Program-made: the position numbers and the translations under genes
Assembly: GCF_031755915.1 (NCBI RefSeq)
Contig: NC_083379.1
Span: 17,035,501 to 17,099,500 of the forward strand
Reading direction: 5' to 3'
Length of the DNA: 64,000 nt
Origin: Ziziphus jujuba
Lineage: Eukaryota; Streptophyta; Magnoliopsida; Rosales; Rhamnaceae
Notes under the pieces: generated by a model
The model's input: the letters and a program-made list of their open reading frames with translations, nothing else
What the model was told of the DNA's origin: nothing
Database searches by the model: none
Shown here: in pieces, positions 49,401 through 60,675 of the stretch
How the letters are laid out: each line of letters begins with the position of its first letter
Position numbering within the stretch: position 1 is the stretch's first letter

Positions 49401-51376
49401 TGGAAGTTGGTTGAGTTAGCAGAGAGTGGCAAACCAAATGGGTGACTAAGAGAGACTCCAATGGTCAAGTGGAGAGGTATAAGGCTAGATTTGTTACCAA
49501 AAAGTTTAGCTAGAAAGAGAGAATTGATTACACAGAAATGTTCTCTTTTATATCAACAAAGGATTCTTTTAGAATATTTGGTGATTGTGGCTCATTATGA
49601 TCTTGCATTGCATAAGATGGATATCAGAATTACTTTTGTAAATGGTGATTTGTATGAGGACGTGTATATGGCTTAACCAGTTGGTTTCCAACTAGTGGAA
49701 ATGATAATTTAGTTTCCAAACTTAAAAAGTCTATTTATGATCCTACGTAGGCTTCGAGGTAGTGGTATCTCAAGTTTGATGAAGCTATCACCAAAAACGA
49801 CTTCAAGGAGAATGTTGTTGATAGGTGTATATATGTGAAAGCCAGTGGGGGTAGCTTCATATTCTTGTTATTGTATGTTGATAGGATACTCTTGGCTACC
49901 AATGATACTGACTTATTGACTAAGACAAAGCAAATGTTATGTAACAATTTTGCTAAAGATCTTGGTGATCTTTTTTTATTTTGAGTATCAATATTGTTCG
50001 AGATAGGACTAATTATGTGTTGTAATTGTCTTAAAAAAACCTATATTGATAGGATCCTTAGAAGATTTGATATGCACACTTACTCTCCTGGAGGTGTGCC
50101 AGCTAGAATGGGTGAAAGGCTTTCTAAGAACCAGTGTTCCAAAAATGATACAAATGAAAAATGTTTGCTATTTTTCTACAATTGGTAGTTTAATGCATAA
50201 TCATGTTTGTACATGGCTTGGCATAACATTTGTAGTGAGTGTGTTACGTAGATTTATGAGCAATCTTAGTCTTATTCATTACCAAGTAGTTAAAAAGGTC
50301 TTTAAGCAACTTTAGTATACTAAAGATCATAAGTTGACATACCAGACACACTGTAGTTGGTTATGTGATGCATATTATAATGGATATGTGTACGATAAGA
50401 AATCTACCATTGGATATATATTTATTATGATAGGAAAAGCTATATACTGGTACAGTACCAAGTATTCAGTGACAACATCCTCAACTATGAAGGCAGAGTA
50501 TGTGGCATGTTATGAGACAACTTGTCATGAAGTTTGGCTTCGGAATTTCATTTATGATTTGGGAGTGTTGACTCTACTTAGAGGCCTATCATGATGTACT
50601 ATGATAATTTTGTAACAATGTCTTTCTCCAACAATTTAAAAGGTACCACAAGGGTAAGATACATAGTTGTAAAATATTTTGTAGTGAAAGAGAAAGTTGA
50701 AGAGGACCTCATTATTATTGTTGGCACACCGATTTATAACATAGTAGCAAATCCATTGACTAAGGCCTTACCGACAAGTATATTTGAGGGGCATATATCA
50801 GGTATGGAATTGTTGAGCAGTTGAGACGGCTTTTGGTTAGGGGGAGTTTATTATGTAGTCTGTAATAATGTCCATGTTTAGTATTGTATATTTCTTTAAG
50901 TATTGCATTGTTGAGAAATACATTAATGTATGTGGAATGTTATTTATTTATGAGATATTTATTACACATATTGTTGATCCTTATATTTACAGATCTATTT
51001 GACATTTTTAGTCTATAAATGTGTATGTTGATTCATAAGTGTCATGGTGATTCCCTATTACTTAGTTTAAGTATATTTTTGTATCCTATCGATACATAAT
51101 GTGCTCGAATAAAATGGTATTATATGTTGGGGGATCACACATGGTAACGTAAATCTATACTACCTATATTGAGCTTATGACATGTAAAGTGCTCAGTTGA
51201 AATGATATTTGGTTTTTGCGAGATATACTGAGAGAATCTCTGTAGCCTATTCTATTATATTGTTGTGCCTTATCGACATATATATATTTAGATGAAATGA
51301 TGTTTTGTTTTGGGAGATTTTGTAATAAGTAAATTTTGATGATATATGTAATGATTATACAGTCCAAGTGGGAGAA
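49401..51376 (+). pseudogene. Ty1/copia element, RT to 3' end (5'-truncated, broken)
   Basis: RT begins KLVELAESGKPNG near 49401. It continues with AHYDLALHKMDIRITFVNGD (to 49676) and, after frameshifts, further RT. RNase H is well preserved: YDKKSTIGYIFIMIGKAIYW and SSTMKAEYVACYETTCHEVW (50334-50594), then NPLTKALPTSIFEGHISGME (50591-50824). A non-coding tail of about 540 bp leads to a purine tract CAAGTGGGAG (51365-51374). Gag, protease and integrase are missing; the break coincides with the truncated end of B's LTR. Wording is that of the Tnt1-like copia group. Confidence 0.85.
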
Positions 51377-51637
51377 TGTGGGATACATATATATATATAT
51401 ATCTATAATATTATGTGGACTTATGATAATTAATAATTTCCTTACAAGGGTTATTTGTGTCATTAATGGAACTAACTTATTCACTAACTTATACAGTAGA
51501 GTCATTGAATACACACTCTCTACAGGACCCTAATTAACTCATTGGACTGGAAAATCAGCTCTCTTTAAAGAACCATTTAGTTTAAATAAATTTTTTATTA
51601 TTATATTATTAAATTTTTATTTTAGTATGTGTTAAAA
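51377..51637 (+). repeat. Copia 3' LTR, first part
   Basis: Starts TGTGGGATACATAT after the purine tract; includes a TA run. Interrupted at 51637 by the young Gag-protease element. It should continue at 57945; its far end was not identified. Confidence 0.55.
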
Positions 51638-52774
51638 TGATACGAACCTAGGACGACCTGTTCCTAAACCCGTATTATATTAGCCCGGATCTTTAATTAA
51701 GTTCAAGTTCTAATGGGATGGACCTCAACCCCTAATCAACCTGTGGTTAGAAACCTTGGTATAATGTAGACGCCACAATAGGGGATGGAAAACCTATTGA
51801 TAAGTCAAGCTAAAACAACCAATTCTCTAATGGTGTTTTAGGTGTTCTCAAAGAACAAAGAGATAATTAATCTCACAAGTATTTTCTCAATCAAATCAAA
51901 GTTGTATCCTTATTGAAAAATAAGCCTTTAAATAGGCTACAAAGCCACGAAATAAAACCCTAAAAACAAAAGGGAAAACCGGCCATACAAAGTAGTTTCC
52001 TATGGTGGCCGAAATTCTCACTCCTTTCCTAATCTAATTTGGATTAATTAATTCCTTTATTTTGAATTAGGAATTAATTAATTTACAATGAAAATAATAA
52101 AATAATAACTTTCCTAAACTTATTCTTCCAGAAAATAAATAAATAAAAACTAAAAAGTAATGGTAGTTTCCTAAAACAAAAAGTAAAAAGAAATTAGGAA
52201 ACTAAAAATGCTAGCCTTTTGATCAAGTTGACTTTGATTAATCTTTGACCTCTTTGAGCTCCAAATCAGCTTCTAGATGCTTTGTAGGATGCCAAATAAG
52301 CTGAATATGAAGTCCCACACGTTGCCCATGCTTGGAAAAATAAGAAAAGGCTAATACAGTAAAATACAGTAAAGCCAGCAAGCAATACAGCAAATTCGGC
52401 CAAATTGTTGATGCTGTCCATACAAGCCCTTTTTGATTGCATTTGAGGCTGCTTTAACTTGATTCCATGACCTCTTAGGCATATGTATTGGACCCATAAA
52501 GCATTGGAACCATTTCATACTTCCCGGACTCTAAAAATGTACCAAAACCGTCACCCGGGTCCGTATCGGCTTCCACCACTTGGATGCTTAGAATAGGCTT
52601 TGTATCTTCAAGTATGGACAAGCTCTGTTGAGATTGATTACCCCCTGTATAAATACTCCCAGGTTGTCCTTAAATCTCTTAATTTGAGCTCTTGTGATTG
52701 GCCTAGTCTTCATCCGTGTCGAGTCAGCACCCCAGCGGGTTATCGGTTGAGCGGCCTCGGGCGGAATCACATCA
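51638..52774 (-). repeat. Young element, 3' LTR
   Basis: TGATACGAACC...GAATCACATCA (plus strand). It carries the inverted TATA block (51924-51940), the AT-rich hairpin (52043-52082) and, at its right end, the last 60 codons or so of the polyprotein. It has 10 extra bases (a TACAGTAAAA repeat near 52358) relative to the other LTR. Confidence 0.95.
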
Positions 52775-55662
52775 TTCCCCTCCTCTTGAAAAGGATTTGT
52801 CCTCAAATAAAGATCATCACCTGCAGCAAAAGGAGTTAAATCAGCAACATTAAATGCAGCACTCATGTTATATTCACCCGGTAAATCAAGCTTGTAGGCA
52901 TTCTTGTTATTCGGCTCCAAAACTTGAAAAAGTCCATCCATAGGCGGCATGAGCTTTGACTTTCTTTGTTTAGGAAACCTTTCCTTTCGTAAGTGCAACC
53001 AAACCAATTCTCCTAGGTCAAACACTATTACAACAAAATCTAGAAATACATGTTCATTATGGTAAAAATTACACTTTTTAAAGTTAGCAAACAATATTTC
53101 CCAAATTTTCAAATTGCCACTAAGTAAAGCTCTCAACAATGCAGATAACGTTCTATGCAATAAAGACATCTTTAAATAAGTATCTTTAAAATTCATGGTC
53201 AGCAATGATTTCTTATTCATAATTACTTTATTAACATTACCAAAGATAAGATAAAAATTTATATTTTTCCTTTCTTGTCTTCCTTTTCCTTTCTCACTGA
53301 CGGCCATCTCACCTTCCTCAATCTCGGCTTTTGCACCAAATTTTTCACTCTTGGTTTTATTAAAATCTTTCCACACAACCTGAGTATTAGAAGACTTACC
53401 TTGGATAGCAATCTCACCTTTTCCCTCTTGATTGGATGGTAGTCCACTTGGAATTTCATTTGGGAAGACATCTCCAAAATCCTTCAAAAGAGAAATCATT
53501 GAACTTGGCAATTCAAGTTCTTCAAAGTTAGTTTGATCATTAAAATAATTTTCTTTATAAACCATGACCAGCAAATGTTTCTTACACTCAATAACCTTAT
53601 TAATATCCCCTAAACTCAAATAAAAGTTGCTACTTGACCTTTCTTTTCTTTCTTTTTCTTTTTCCCCCTTGGATTGGCGCAAACCTTCGGATTTCCCTTC
53701 TTTCTCCAAGCTCTCGGGTTTTCCACTCTCTTTCCCCTCTCTTTTGATTTTTCCTTGATCTTTCCACTCAATATGAGTCTTAGAAACCTTACCTTGATCA
53801 ACAACCTCATTCTTACCTTCTTGAAAGGATGGTAAAGCCGTTGGTGCCATGCTTGCTTTTTCCTTAAGCTTTTCGACTTCTCTCCTTTGTTGCATTTGTA
53901 ATTGGTCTTTGTAAACCTCTTTAGGAGATAATGGTTCCAGCTTGACCTTCTTCCCTTTAAACCTGAAAACAATACTATTTTCTCGACCAAAATGAGTAGC
54001 TTCTTTATCAAATTGCCATGGCCTACCTAATAGTATATGTCCAGCAATCATGGGTACAACATCAAATAAAACTACATCCTCATATCTACCTATATTAAAT
54101 TTTACTTTGGCTTGTTTATTCACTTTTATTTCACCACCATCATTAGGCCATTGTAATCTATAAGGTTCTGGATGTTTAATAGTTATTAAGCCTAATTTAT
54201 CAACTACAATGTTACTAATTACATTTGTACAACTTCCACTATCAATAATCATACTACAAATCTTACCTTGAATTTCACATCGGGTGTGGAAGATGTTCTC
54301 TCTTTGAATTTCATCCTCATCTTTGTATGCAGCAAGTACTTTCCTAGAAAGCAAGTTTAATTCAGCATTGGATGCTTGCAAGGTTTCGGGTTCATCCTCC
54401 AAGTTCTCCTCCTCTTGCTTGGCTTCATCCTCACTTTCTTCACTTTTCGATTCTAGCTCGTCATTGCCCTTTAACACCATGATTCTTCTATTCGGGTATT
54501 TCCTAGCGATGTGTCCTCCTCCCTGGCACTTAAGACACACAACATCATGAGTTCTAGAAGGTTTAGGATCTAATTTTACCTCATTCTTTGGTGCTTGGAC
54601 AGATTCGGTTCTAGTCTCCTTCCTTGGCCAATTTGAATTTTCTTCTTTGACTTTCGGCTTTGGCTTGCTTTCATAGATGGGATTGTTCCTCCAGCCACTA
54701 GAATTGGACCTTCCACTGTTGGAAACACCTCCAAACCATGATCTTACACCCCTTCTCTTGAATTGATGCTCTAACTTAATAGCCACATGCAACATCTCCT
54801 CCAATTCCACATATTGTTGCAATTCTAGTCGATTGGCTATTTCACGATTCAAACCACCAAGAAACCTTACCATGGTTGCTTCCCTATCTTCATTCAAGTT
54901 CAATCTCTTCATAAGCATCTCCATCTCCTTGTAATAATCCTCCACGGATCCATGTCCTTGAGATAAAGATTGAAGTCTTTGATGCAGCAACCTATGATAG
55001 TGTGATGGTACAAATCGCTTCCGCATGGCTCTTTTCATTTGTCGCCATGTAGTAATCAAGTCATCACCAACTCTCCTTTAGGTGTTTTGCTCATTGGTCC
55101 ACCATTGGAGTGCATAATGGCCAAACTCCATTGCTGCCAATTTCACCTTCTTAGCCTCTGAATAATTATGGCAGTCAAATATCATCTCCATCTTTTCTTC
55201 CCACTCCAAATATGCTTCGGGGTCACTTTTTCCCATGAATGGTGGGATGTTGATCATGATATTGCTAAGATTGTCATCTGTTTCTTCCCTCCTATATCTT
55301 CCACGGCCAGCTCTATCTTGGACAGCAAAAGTTTCATCCATACCTTCCTCAAAGTCTCCACCGAATGGCTCCTCATCAAATTCCTCTCTCGGTCTCTCGC
55401 GACCTCCTCGTCCTTGGCCTCGTCCTCCATGGAATTCTTGCCTATTTCTTGTGTTCGGAATTCCTTAGGAAACTTCTAGCCTTCCCATCCTTTGATTCAC
55501 ATGCTCAACTTGAGCATTAACCTGCTGTATTGATTCCAAAACAACTCTCATGTCCACTTGGTCTCCACTCCCGGTAGCTTGGGCATTGCCATGGAATGCT
55601 ATGGACTCTTTCTCATTGATCCTCAAGGGTGGATCTCCTCTTCTTATTCTAGAATATGCCAT
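52588..55662 (-). pseudogene. Gag-protease-mosaic pol reading frame of the young element (two in-frame stops)
   Basis: One frame of 1,025 codons from MAYSRIRRGD (55662), broken only by stops at 55465-55467 and 55078-55080; after the second it is open for 823 codons (ATG 55059). Using that ATG as residue 1: Gag with VEDYYKEMEMLMKRLNLNED (39-58); a zinc knuckle CLKCQGGGHIARKY at 175-188 whose last Cys is Tyr; an acidic linker; retropepsin IIDSGSCTNVIS (DSG 273-275). Two copies of a Lys/Glu-rich spacer follow (NFYLSLGDINKV, NFYLIFGNVNKV). Then a scrap of integrase (ALLRALLSGNLKIWE), a scrap of RT thumb (KKCNFYHNEHVFLDFVV), the integrase C-terminal domain (NAYKLDLPGEYNMSAAFNVA) and the LTR-encoded tail (WGADSTRMKTRPITRAQIKR). 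The stop at 55078 replaces an Arg codon (CGA in element C). Whether Gag is made by readthrough or supplied in trans is unknown. Confidence 0.88.
52775..52789 (-). promoter_or_regulatory. Polypurine tract lying inside the reading frame
   Basis: AAGAGGAGGGGAATGA on the minus strand directly abuts the 3' LTR (TGATGTG). It is the presumed plus-strand primer and also encodes the residues QEEGND. The same tract and codons are present at 18565 and 34907 in the other family-C elements. Confidence 0.8.
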
Positions 55663-56799
55663 GTTAGTAAAATACTGTAAAAAATAAAATAAACCCTCAC
55701 AATATTCACTCCCTCATGTGTTTCACTCAAACAAGGTCTCGACACTCGTGTTTGCACATTAGTTTCGGCTTTTACCTTCTTTTAAGCTCACACACTCTTG
55801 CCTTTTTCCACTCAATGAATTATCTCAAAGTTCTAATTAAAACACCCATAAAACAGCAATTAGATCACTAGTATGTTTTAATTAAACTTATCAACAAAAA
55901 AGTAAGCAAAAATAAACAAATACCGAACGGAATGAAAATACCTATTTTCGGTTTTTCTAGACAAAATAAAGCAAATTAATGAGAAAAATTTGGAATTTTG
56001 AAGAACTGAACTAGATGGTAATATATTATGAGTTCAAGAATAAAATTCTAGAAAAAGAAATTCAAATACGAACAAGAATCAAATTGAACAAAAATATAGA
56101 ATAGTGTTGGTTGTTGTTCTTGTAATTCAAGTTTTGTATCAATTCGTTTATCTAATTTTAGTCCAAATATCCAGCAGCAAAAATAATTCTCCAGCAACTC
56201 AAATATTGAATAAATAATCAAAAAAATAGTAGCTCCAACAAATTTCCAGCAAACAAATCAAACTCCAACAAACCGAAATATTTTTTATTTTTTTTTATAT
56301 TCGGCTTTACCTCTTCTTTTCTTTTTTTTTTTCTTTTTTTTTTTTACTCACAGAACATAAACAACTGCAGTAGGAAGATTAAGTACCAAAATTGCAATTC
56401 CAAATCCAAAACAAATACCAAACCCGTGACCTTCAAATAAACACAATGTGCAGTTTTTTTTTTTTTTTTAAATGTTGCTGCAAACTTCTTTTTTTTTTCT
56501 TTCCTTTTTTTTTTTTTTGAATATATGAATGGAAATATTTAAGACTAAAACAGCAAAGAAAAATAAAAAAAAAACCAAATTAAAAGAACAGTGATGAAAG
56601 ACAACCAACAAACTAGGAAACCAAAAATACAGTAAAACTAGGAAATCCTAATTCAACTAGGAATGAATTTTTTTTTTTTTTTTTTAAAGATGCAGAACGT
56701 GTATAGGATGGATGCAACCTTAACCTAATGCTAAAATTGCAGAATAACACAAAAACAAATAAAGCAAATAAAGATAGATTCAAACCTGAACAAAATTTA
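55663..56799 (-). other. Leader of the young element
   Basis: About 1.1 kb between primer site and gag with long A/T homopolymers (near 56290-56345, 56455-56515, 56668). No frame of note. It parallels the leader of element C (40714-41824) and may hold packaging signals, which cannot be recognised from sequence alone. Confidence 0.6.
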
Positions 56800-56811
56800 G
56801 CTCTGATACCA
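56800..56811 (-). promoter_or_regulatory. Primer-binding site, initiator-Met tRNA
   Basis: TGGTATCAGAGC on the minus strand, two T bases downstream of the 5' LTR end (56814). A perfect match to the usual plant initiator-Met primer site. Confidence 0.9.
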
Positions 56812-56813
56812 AA

Positions 56814-57939
56814 TGATACGAACCTAGGACGACCTGCTCCTAAACCCGTATTATATTAGCCCGGATCTTTAATTAAGTTCAAGTTCTAATGGGATGGACC
56901 TCAACCCCTAATCAACCTGTGGTTAGAAACCTTGGTATAATGTAGACGCCACAATAGGGGATGGAAAACCTATTGATAAGTCAAGCTAAAACAACCAATT
57001 CTCTAATGGTGTTTTAGGTGTTCTCAAAGAACAAAGAGATAATTAATCTCACAAGTATTTTCTCAATCAAATCAAAGTTGTATCCTTATTGAAAAATAAG
57101 CCTTTAAATAGGCTACAAAGCCACGAAATAAAACCCTAAAAACAAAAGGGAAAACCGGCCATACAAAGTAGTTTCCTATGGTGGCCGAAATTCTCACTCC
57201 TTTCCTAATCTAATTTGGATTAATTAATTCCTTTATTTTGAATTAGGAATTAATTAATTTACAATGAAAATAATAAAATAATAACTTTTCTAAACTTATT
57301 CTTCCAGAAAATAAATAAATAAAAACTAAAAGTAATGGTAGTTTCCTAAAACAAAAAGTAAAAAGAAATTAGGAAACTAAAAATGCTAGCCTTTTGATCA
57401 AGTTGACTTTGATTAATCTTTGACCTCTTTGAGCTCCAAATCAGCTTCTAGATGCTTTGTAGGATGCCAAATAAGCTGAATATGAAGTCCCACACGTTGC
57501 CCATGCTTGGAAAAATAAGAAAAGGCTAATACAGTAAAGCCAGCAAGCAATACAGCAAATTCGGCCAAATTGTTGATGCTGTCCGTACAAGCCCTTTTTG
57601 ATTGCATTTGAGGCTGCTTTAACTTGATTCCATGACCTCTTAGGCATATGTATTGAACCCATAAAGCATTGGAACCATTTCATACTTCCCAGACTCCAAA
57701 AATGTACCAAAACCGTCACCCGGGTCCGTATCGGCTTCCACCACTTGGATGCTTAGAATAGGCTTTGTATATTCAAGTATGGACAAGCTCTGTTGAGATT
57801 GATTACCCCCTGTATAAATACTCCCAGGTTGTCCTTAAATCTCTTAATTTGAGCTCTTGTGATTGGCCTAGTCTTCATCCGTGTCGAGTCAGCACCCCAG
57901 CGGGTTATCGGTTAAGCGGCCTTGGGCGGAATCACATCA
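56814..57939 (-). repeat. Young element, 5' LTR
   Basis: Drives transcription toward lower coordinates. The inverted TATA block AAGCCTTTAAATAGGCT lies at 57099-57115, about 290 bp before the primer site. The Pol-tail codons are also present here, but this copy has TAA in place of CAA near 57915. Confidence 0.95.
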
Positions 57940-57944
57940 TAAAA

Positions 57945-58316
57945 TTAATAGGTAAGCAATGTAAGCTGCACATAACTTCAGTCTATAAAAAGTTGAAGAT
58001 TTGTTAATATGACAAGTTAAGATAACATGTGCTGTGTATTCTTTAGATTTTGAAAGATCACTACTAATCTGTAGAGAGATGGTTCAAGAGCAGTGTTTCC
58101 ATTTAGGTACTATTCTCATGCATCTTTTATTTTTTACAAGACGACAGGTCAAGATTATCACTTGTTGCTTTTGAAAGTTAGTAGTCCTATCATTTATTTA
58201 TTTCTCTATGAAATTTATTGTGTGTATGATCCATAAAATTTATAGTGTTTGTTATTATTTACTCCAACAATATGGACATAATTGAAAGGCACCTGTGTAA
58301 ATATATATAATGAAAT
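57945..58316. other. Probable rest of the copia LTR, then unassigned DNA
   Basis: By position this continues the copia LTR begun at 51377, because the TAAAA duplication joins them. No LTR end was identified. Confidence 0.35.
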
Positions 58317-58524
58317 TCTATGGTGCAGATATCACATCTTGTTACAGTGCGGATCTCTTCAAAGACGATGATTTTTGAAGAAATTATCATCTTTATATAT
58401 AGTATTGATGACGGTTTTAAAAAAGCCGTCGTCTTTGTGTATAGTATTGACGACAGTTTCTTTGAAAATTATTATCTTTAAGGAGGTTCGTACTATAATA
58501 AGATGACAACGTCCACACTATAGA
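58317..58524. mobile_element. Inverted-repeat (MITE-like) element, 208 bp
   Basis: Starts TCTATGGTGCAGATATCAC and ends with the inverse of TCTATAGTGTGGACG. The terminal repeats pair imperfectly over about 60 bp (GTTACAGTGCGGATCTC against TTATAGTACGAACCTCC when inverted). The middle holds GACGACGGTTTT-like and AAAAGCCGTCGTCTTT words that pair with each other. No transposase, and no convincing TSD. Same family as 29152-29322. Confidence 0.6.
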
Positions 58525-59834
58525 CAGTCTCAATATATATGTATATATATATATAACCCCTTGCAAAAATCTTTAATTTATGAAAAGTATGTAAGAGGTG
58601 AGGTGAAAATGCCGATGGGGCCATAGGAGCACTAAGGTCAATAAAACTAGTTAGATAGTTATCCCTCCTAGCAAAAAAAGAAAAGAAATAGAAACTGTGT
58701 TTAGTTTATGGCTTGTTGTGGAAGCTAATGAAAAATGGATACATCATTTTCTCTTACAAAATTCATCTAAAAAAATTTTTCGCTTAGAAAAATATGACAT
58801 CGTTAATTCGTGATTCACGACATAGAAAGAAGTGGGGAGAAACATTAATTATAAGAAGAGAAATGCTAGCAGCACTTGCCCCATTTGTTCCCCCAAACAC
58901 TCGCCTACTTCCACATCTAACACGTATCTTTCAACATTTTTCAAAACCAAAAGTTAATTTGCATAAAAGGTTGCCCTTTTGTTAACTTTCTTTCACTTTT
59001 TTCTTTCTTTCCTAATATATTTTTTTTTTACATGTATTTTTTAAGTGCTATATAACATTTCCAATTTAATTATAAAATTAATATTTTATATCTTTAACTA
59101 AAGAAAAATAAATGTTTTAATATAATGAATAATTTTTATTTTACATATTTTTTTCAAGTGAGCCATTGTTGTTTATTTAACTAACTAAAACTATAATAAA
59201 TTTGTATAATATAATTACAAAACTAATGCTATTTAAAAACACAAAATAATCAATAAAATTTGATAAAATAATAAATATGTATCATTAATTAATTTAATTA
59301 ATTATATATGTTAATTACGTATTTTATTTCTTTTTAAGTTATAATATTTTAATTTTTTTATTAAGTTTCTCTCTGATTTTCTATCCGTTCAATTCTTTTC
59401 CTTTTTTGTTATTAAATCATATTATTTGTAAATCTATTAACAATTTATATTTATATTTTAATTAGATATAAATGAACAACTATCAAATATTATTGTTTTC
59501 TTCATTTTAATTACAAAATTAATTAACCACATTCGGATTACTTTATTAAAAAAATTTACAACTGGATTTAGCAGTTTCATGATACTAAATTTCATGACTT
59601 TTGTCTTAATTCAAATATGCTTTGGTTTTATAAAATGTAAAATACACCGTTACAGAAAAGGGCGAGCGTACGAGCTGGTTAATTAGCCTCATCATAAGGG
59701 AGGACTTACGTGGAATCGAGATGGAAGACAGAAAAAATAAACATATCTTGCACAAAAAATTGTGTATACGAGCCGAGTTGTCGCTTTTCCACTGGTTGAG
59801 AAAGGTTTTTGGAAATCAATTTTCTCCAATTTCA
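58525..59834. other. Unassigned AT-rich DNA
   Basis: No coding homology, LTR or terminal repeat found. A 63-codon frame at 58794-58985 has no recognisable feature and is not called as a gene. Confidence 0.35.
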
Positions 59835-60675
59835 GGGAAAAATTTCAAGTACTTCTGGGAGCACTCAAGACTCACAACTTTTCATATAATTTCAGGCCAT
59901 GTGGTTTACTTTCCACGTCATATAACACCTCAGTCCTATCTCCTCTCTTTCAAAACCGGCACTTTCTCTCTCCTCTTTCTTCTCCTCCCCTTCTTCTCTT
60001 TCGGCACCAGACGAATCTGTGGCAGACTAAAATATGAAACCACCAACTCTTCATCTCCAAAAGTTGAAACCACCACCAACTTCCTTTGATCAAAAACTAG
60101 AAATGTGAAAGGATCAACTCCCTTTATCAACAAAAATTGCCCATAATGCTCTTTCTTATTCTTTCTCTTCAGCAGCTTGCTCCAAAATCTAGATCCATCT
60201 CTCATCAACAACTTTTGGCATGTATTTGTTCATCATTATTAAAGTTGGTCTCTTATTGCTAGGATTGACCATGACTTTAACCACAAAAAAAGAAAAAGGA
60301 AAAACCCAAATTTAATAGTCGTTTGAACCTAGAGGACGAGTTAACGATTGGAGATTTTCCAATTTCAAATTTTTTTTTTCTTTTTGGTTTTCCATTCTGG
60401 GTTTATCTTATTCTATTTTGCTATTTTGTGAATGAATGATCTGAGTAGTTCCATTTTGCCATTGTTGAAAGATTGAAGATCTGGTTCGACTGTAGTTTTT
60501 TTGAGCAAGAGAGAATAGTTTAGGTATGAGAGAGAAGGAGAAGAAAAAGAAAGTGAAAGAATCGGCAGAGAGAAAGGAGAGAATTATCTGAAATGGAAAG
60601 TATTCCACATGGCATCCAATGATATAAAAGAGTTATCAATCCTGAGTGCTACGGGAGTACCTGAACAAGTCACCC
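59835..60675. mobile_element. Non-autonomous inverted-repeat element, about 840 bp
   Basis: Terminal segments 59835-59955 and 60555-60675 are inverted copies. The left reads TTCAAGTACTTCTGGGAGCA, then GGCCATGTGGTTTACTTTCC. The inverted right reads TTCAGGTACTCCCGTAGCAC, then TGCCATGTGGAATACTTTCC, followed on both sides by CT-rich sequence. Both ends begin GGG. No TSD was seen and no transposase is present. Long terminal repeats with a non-coding middle would fit a MULE-type MITE; the superfamily is not proven. Confidence 0.6.

Larger units (their letters stand above)
51633..57944 (-). mobile_element. Young non-autonomous Ty3/gypsy element: Gag-protease, no RT (family C)
   Basis: LTRs 51638-52774 (1,137 bp) and 56814-57939 (1,126 bp) are flanked by perfect TAAAA duplications (51633-51637, 57940-57944). 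By base-by-base reading the LTRs differ at 9 substitutions plus a 10-bp and a 1-bp indel, about 0.8%. Primer site TGGTATCAGAGC (minus strand of 56800-56811) is a perfect initiator-Met match. The purine tract AAGAGGAGGGGAA (52775-52789, minus) is intact. The interior (4.0 kb) encodes Gag and protease but lacks the RT palm, RNase H and integrase core, so movement needs RT and integrase from a relative. It is inserted in a copia LTR. Confidence 0.95.

Noticed and set aside
59721..60089. 122-codon frame that looked like a small gene with a CT-rich 5' region
   Set aside because: It lies across one arm of an inverted-repeat element and has no recognisable domain.
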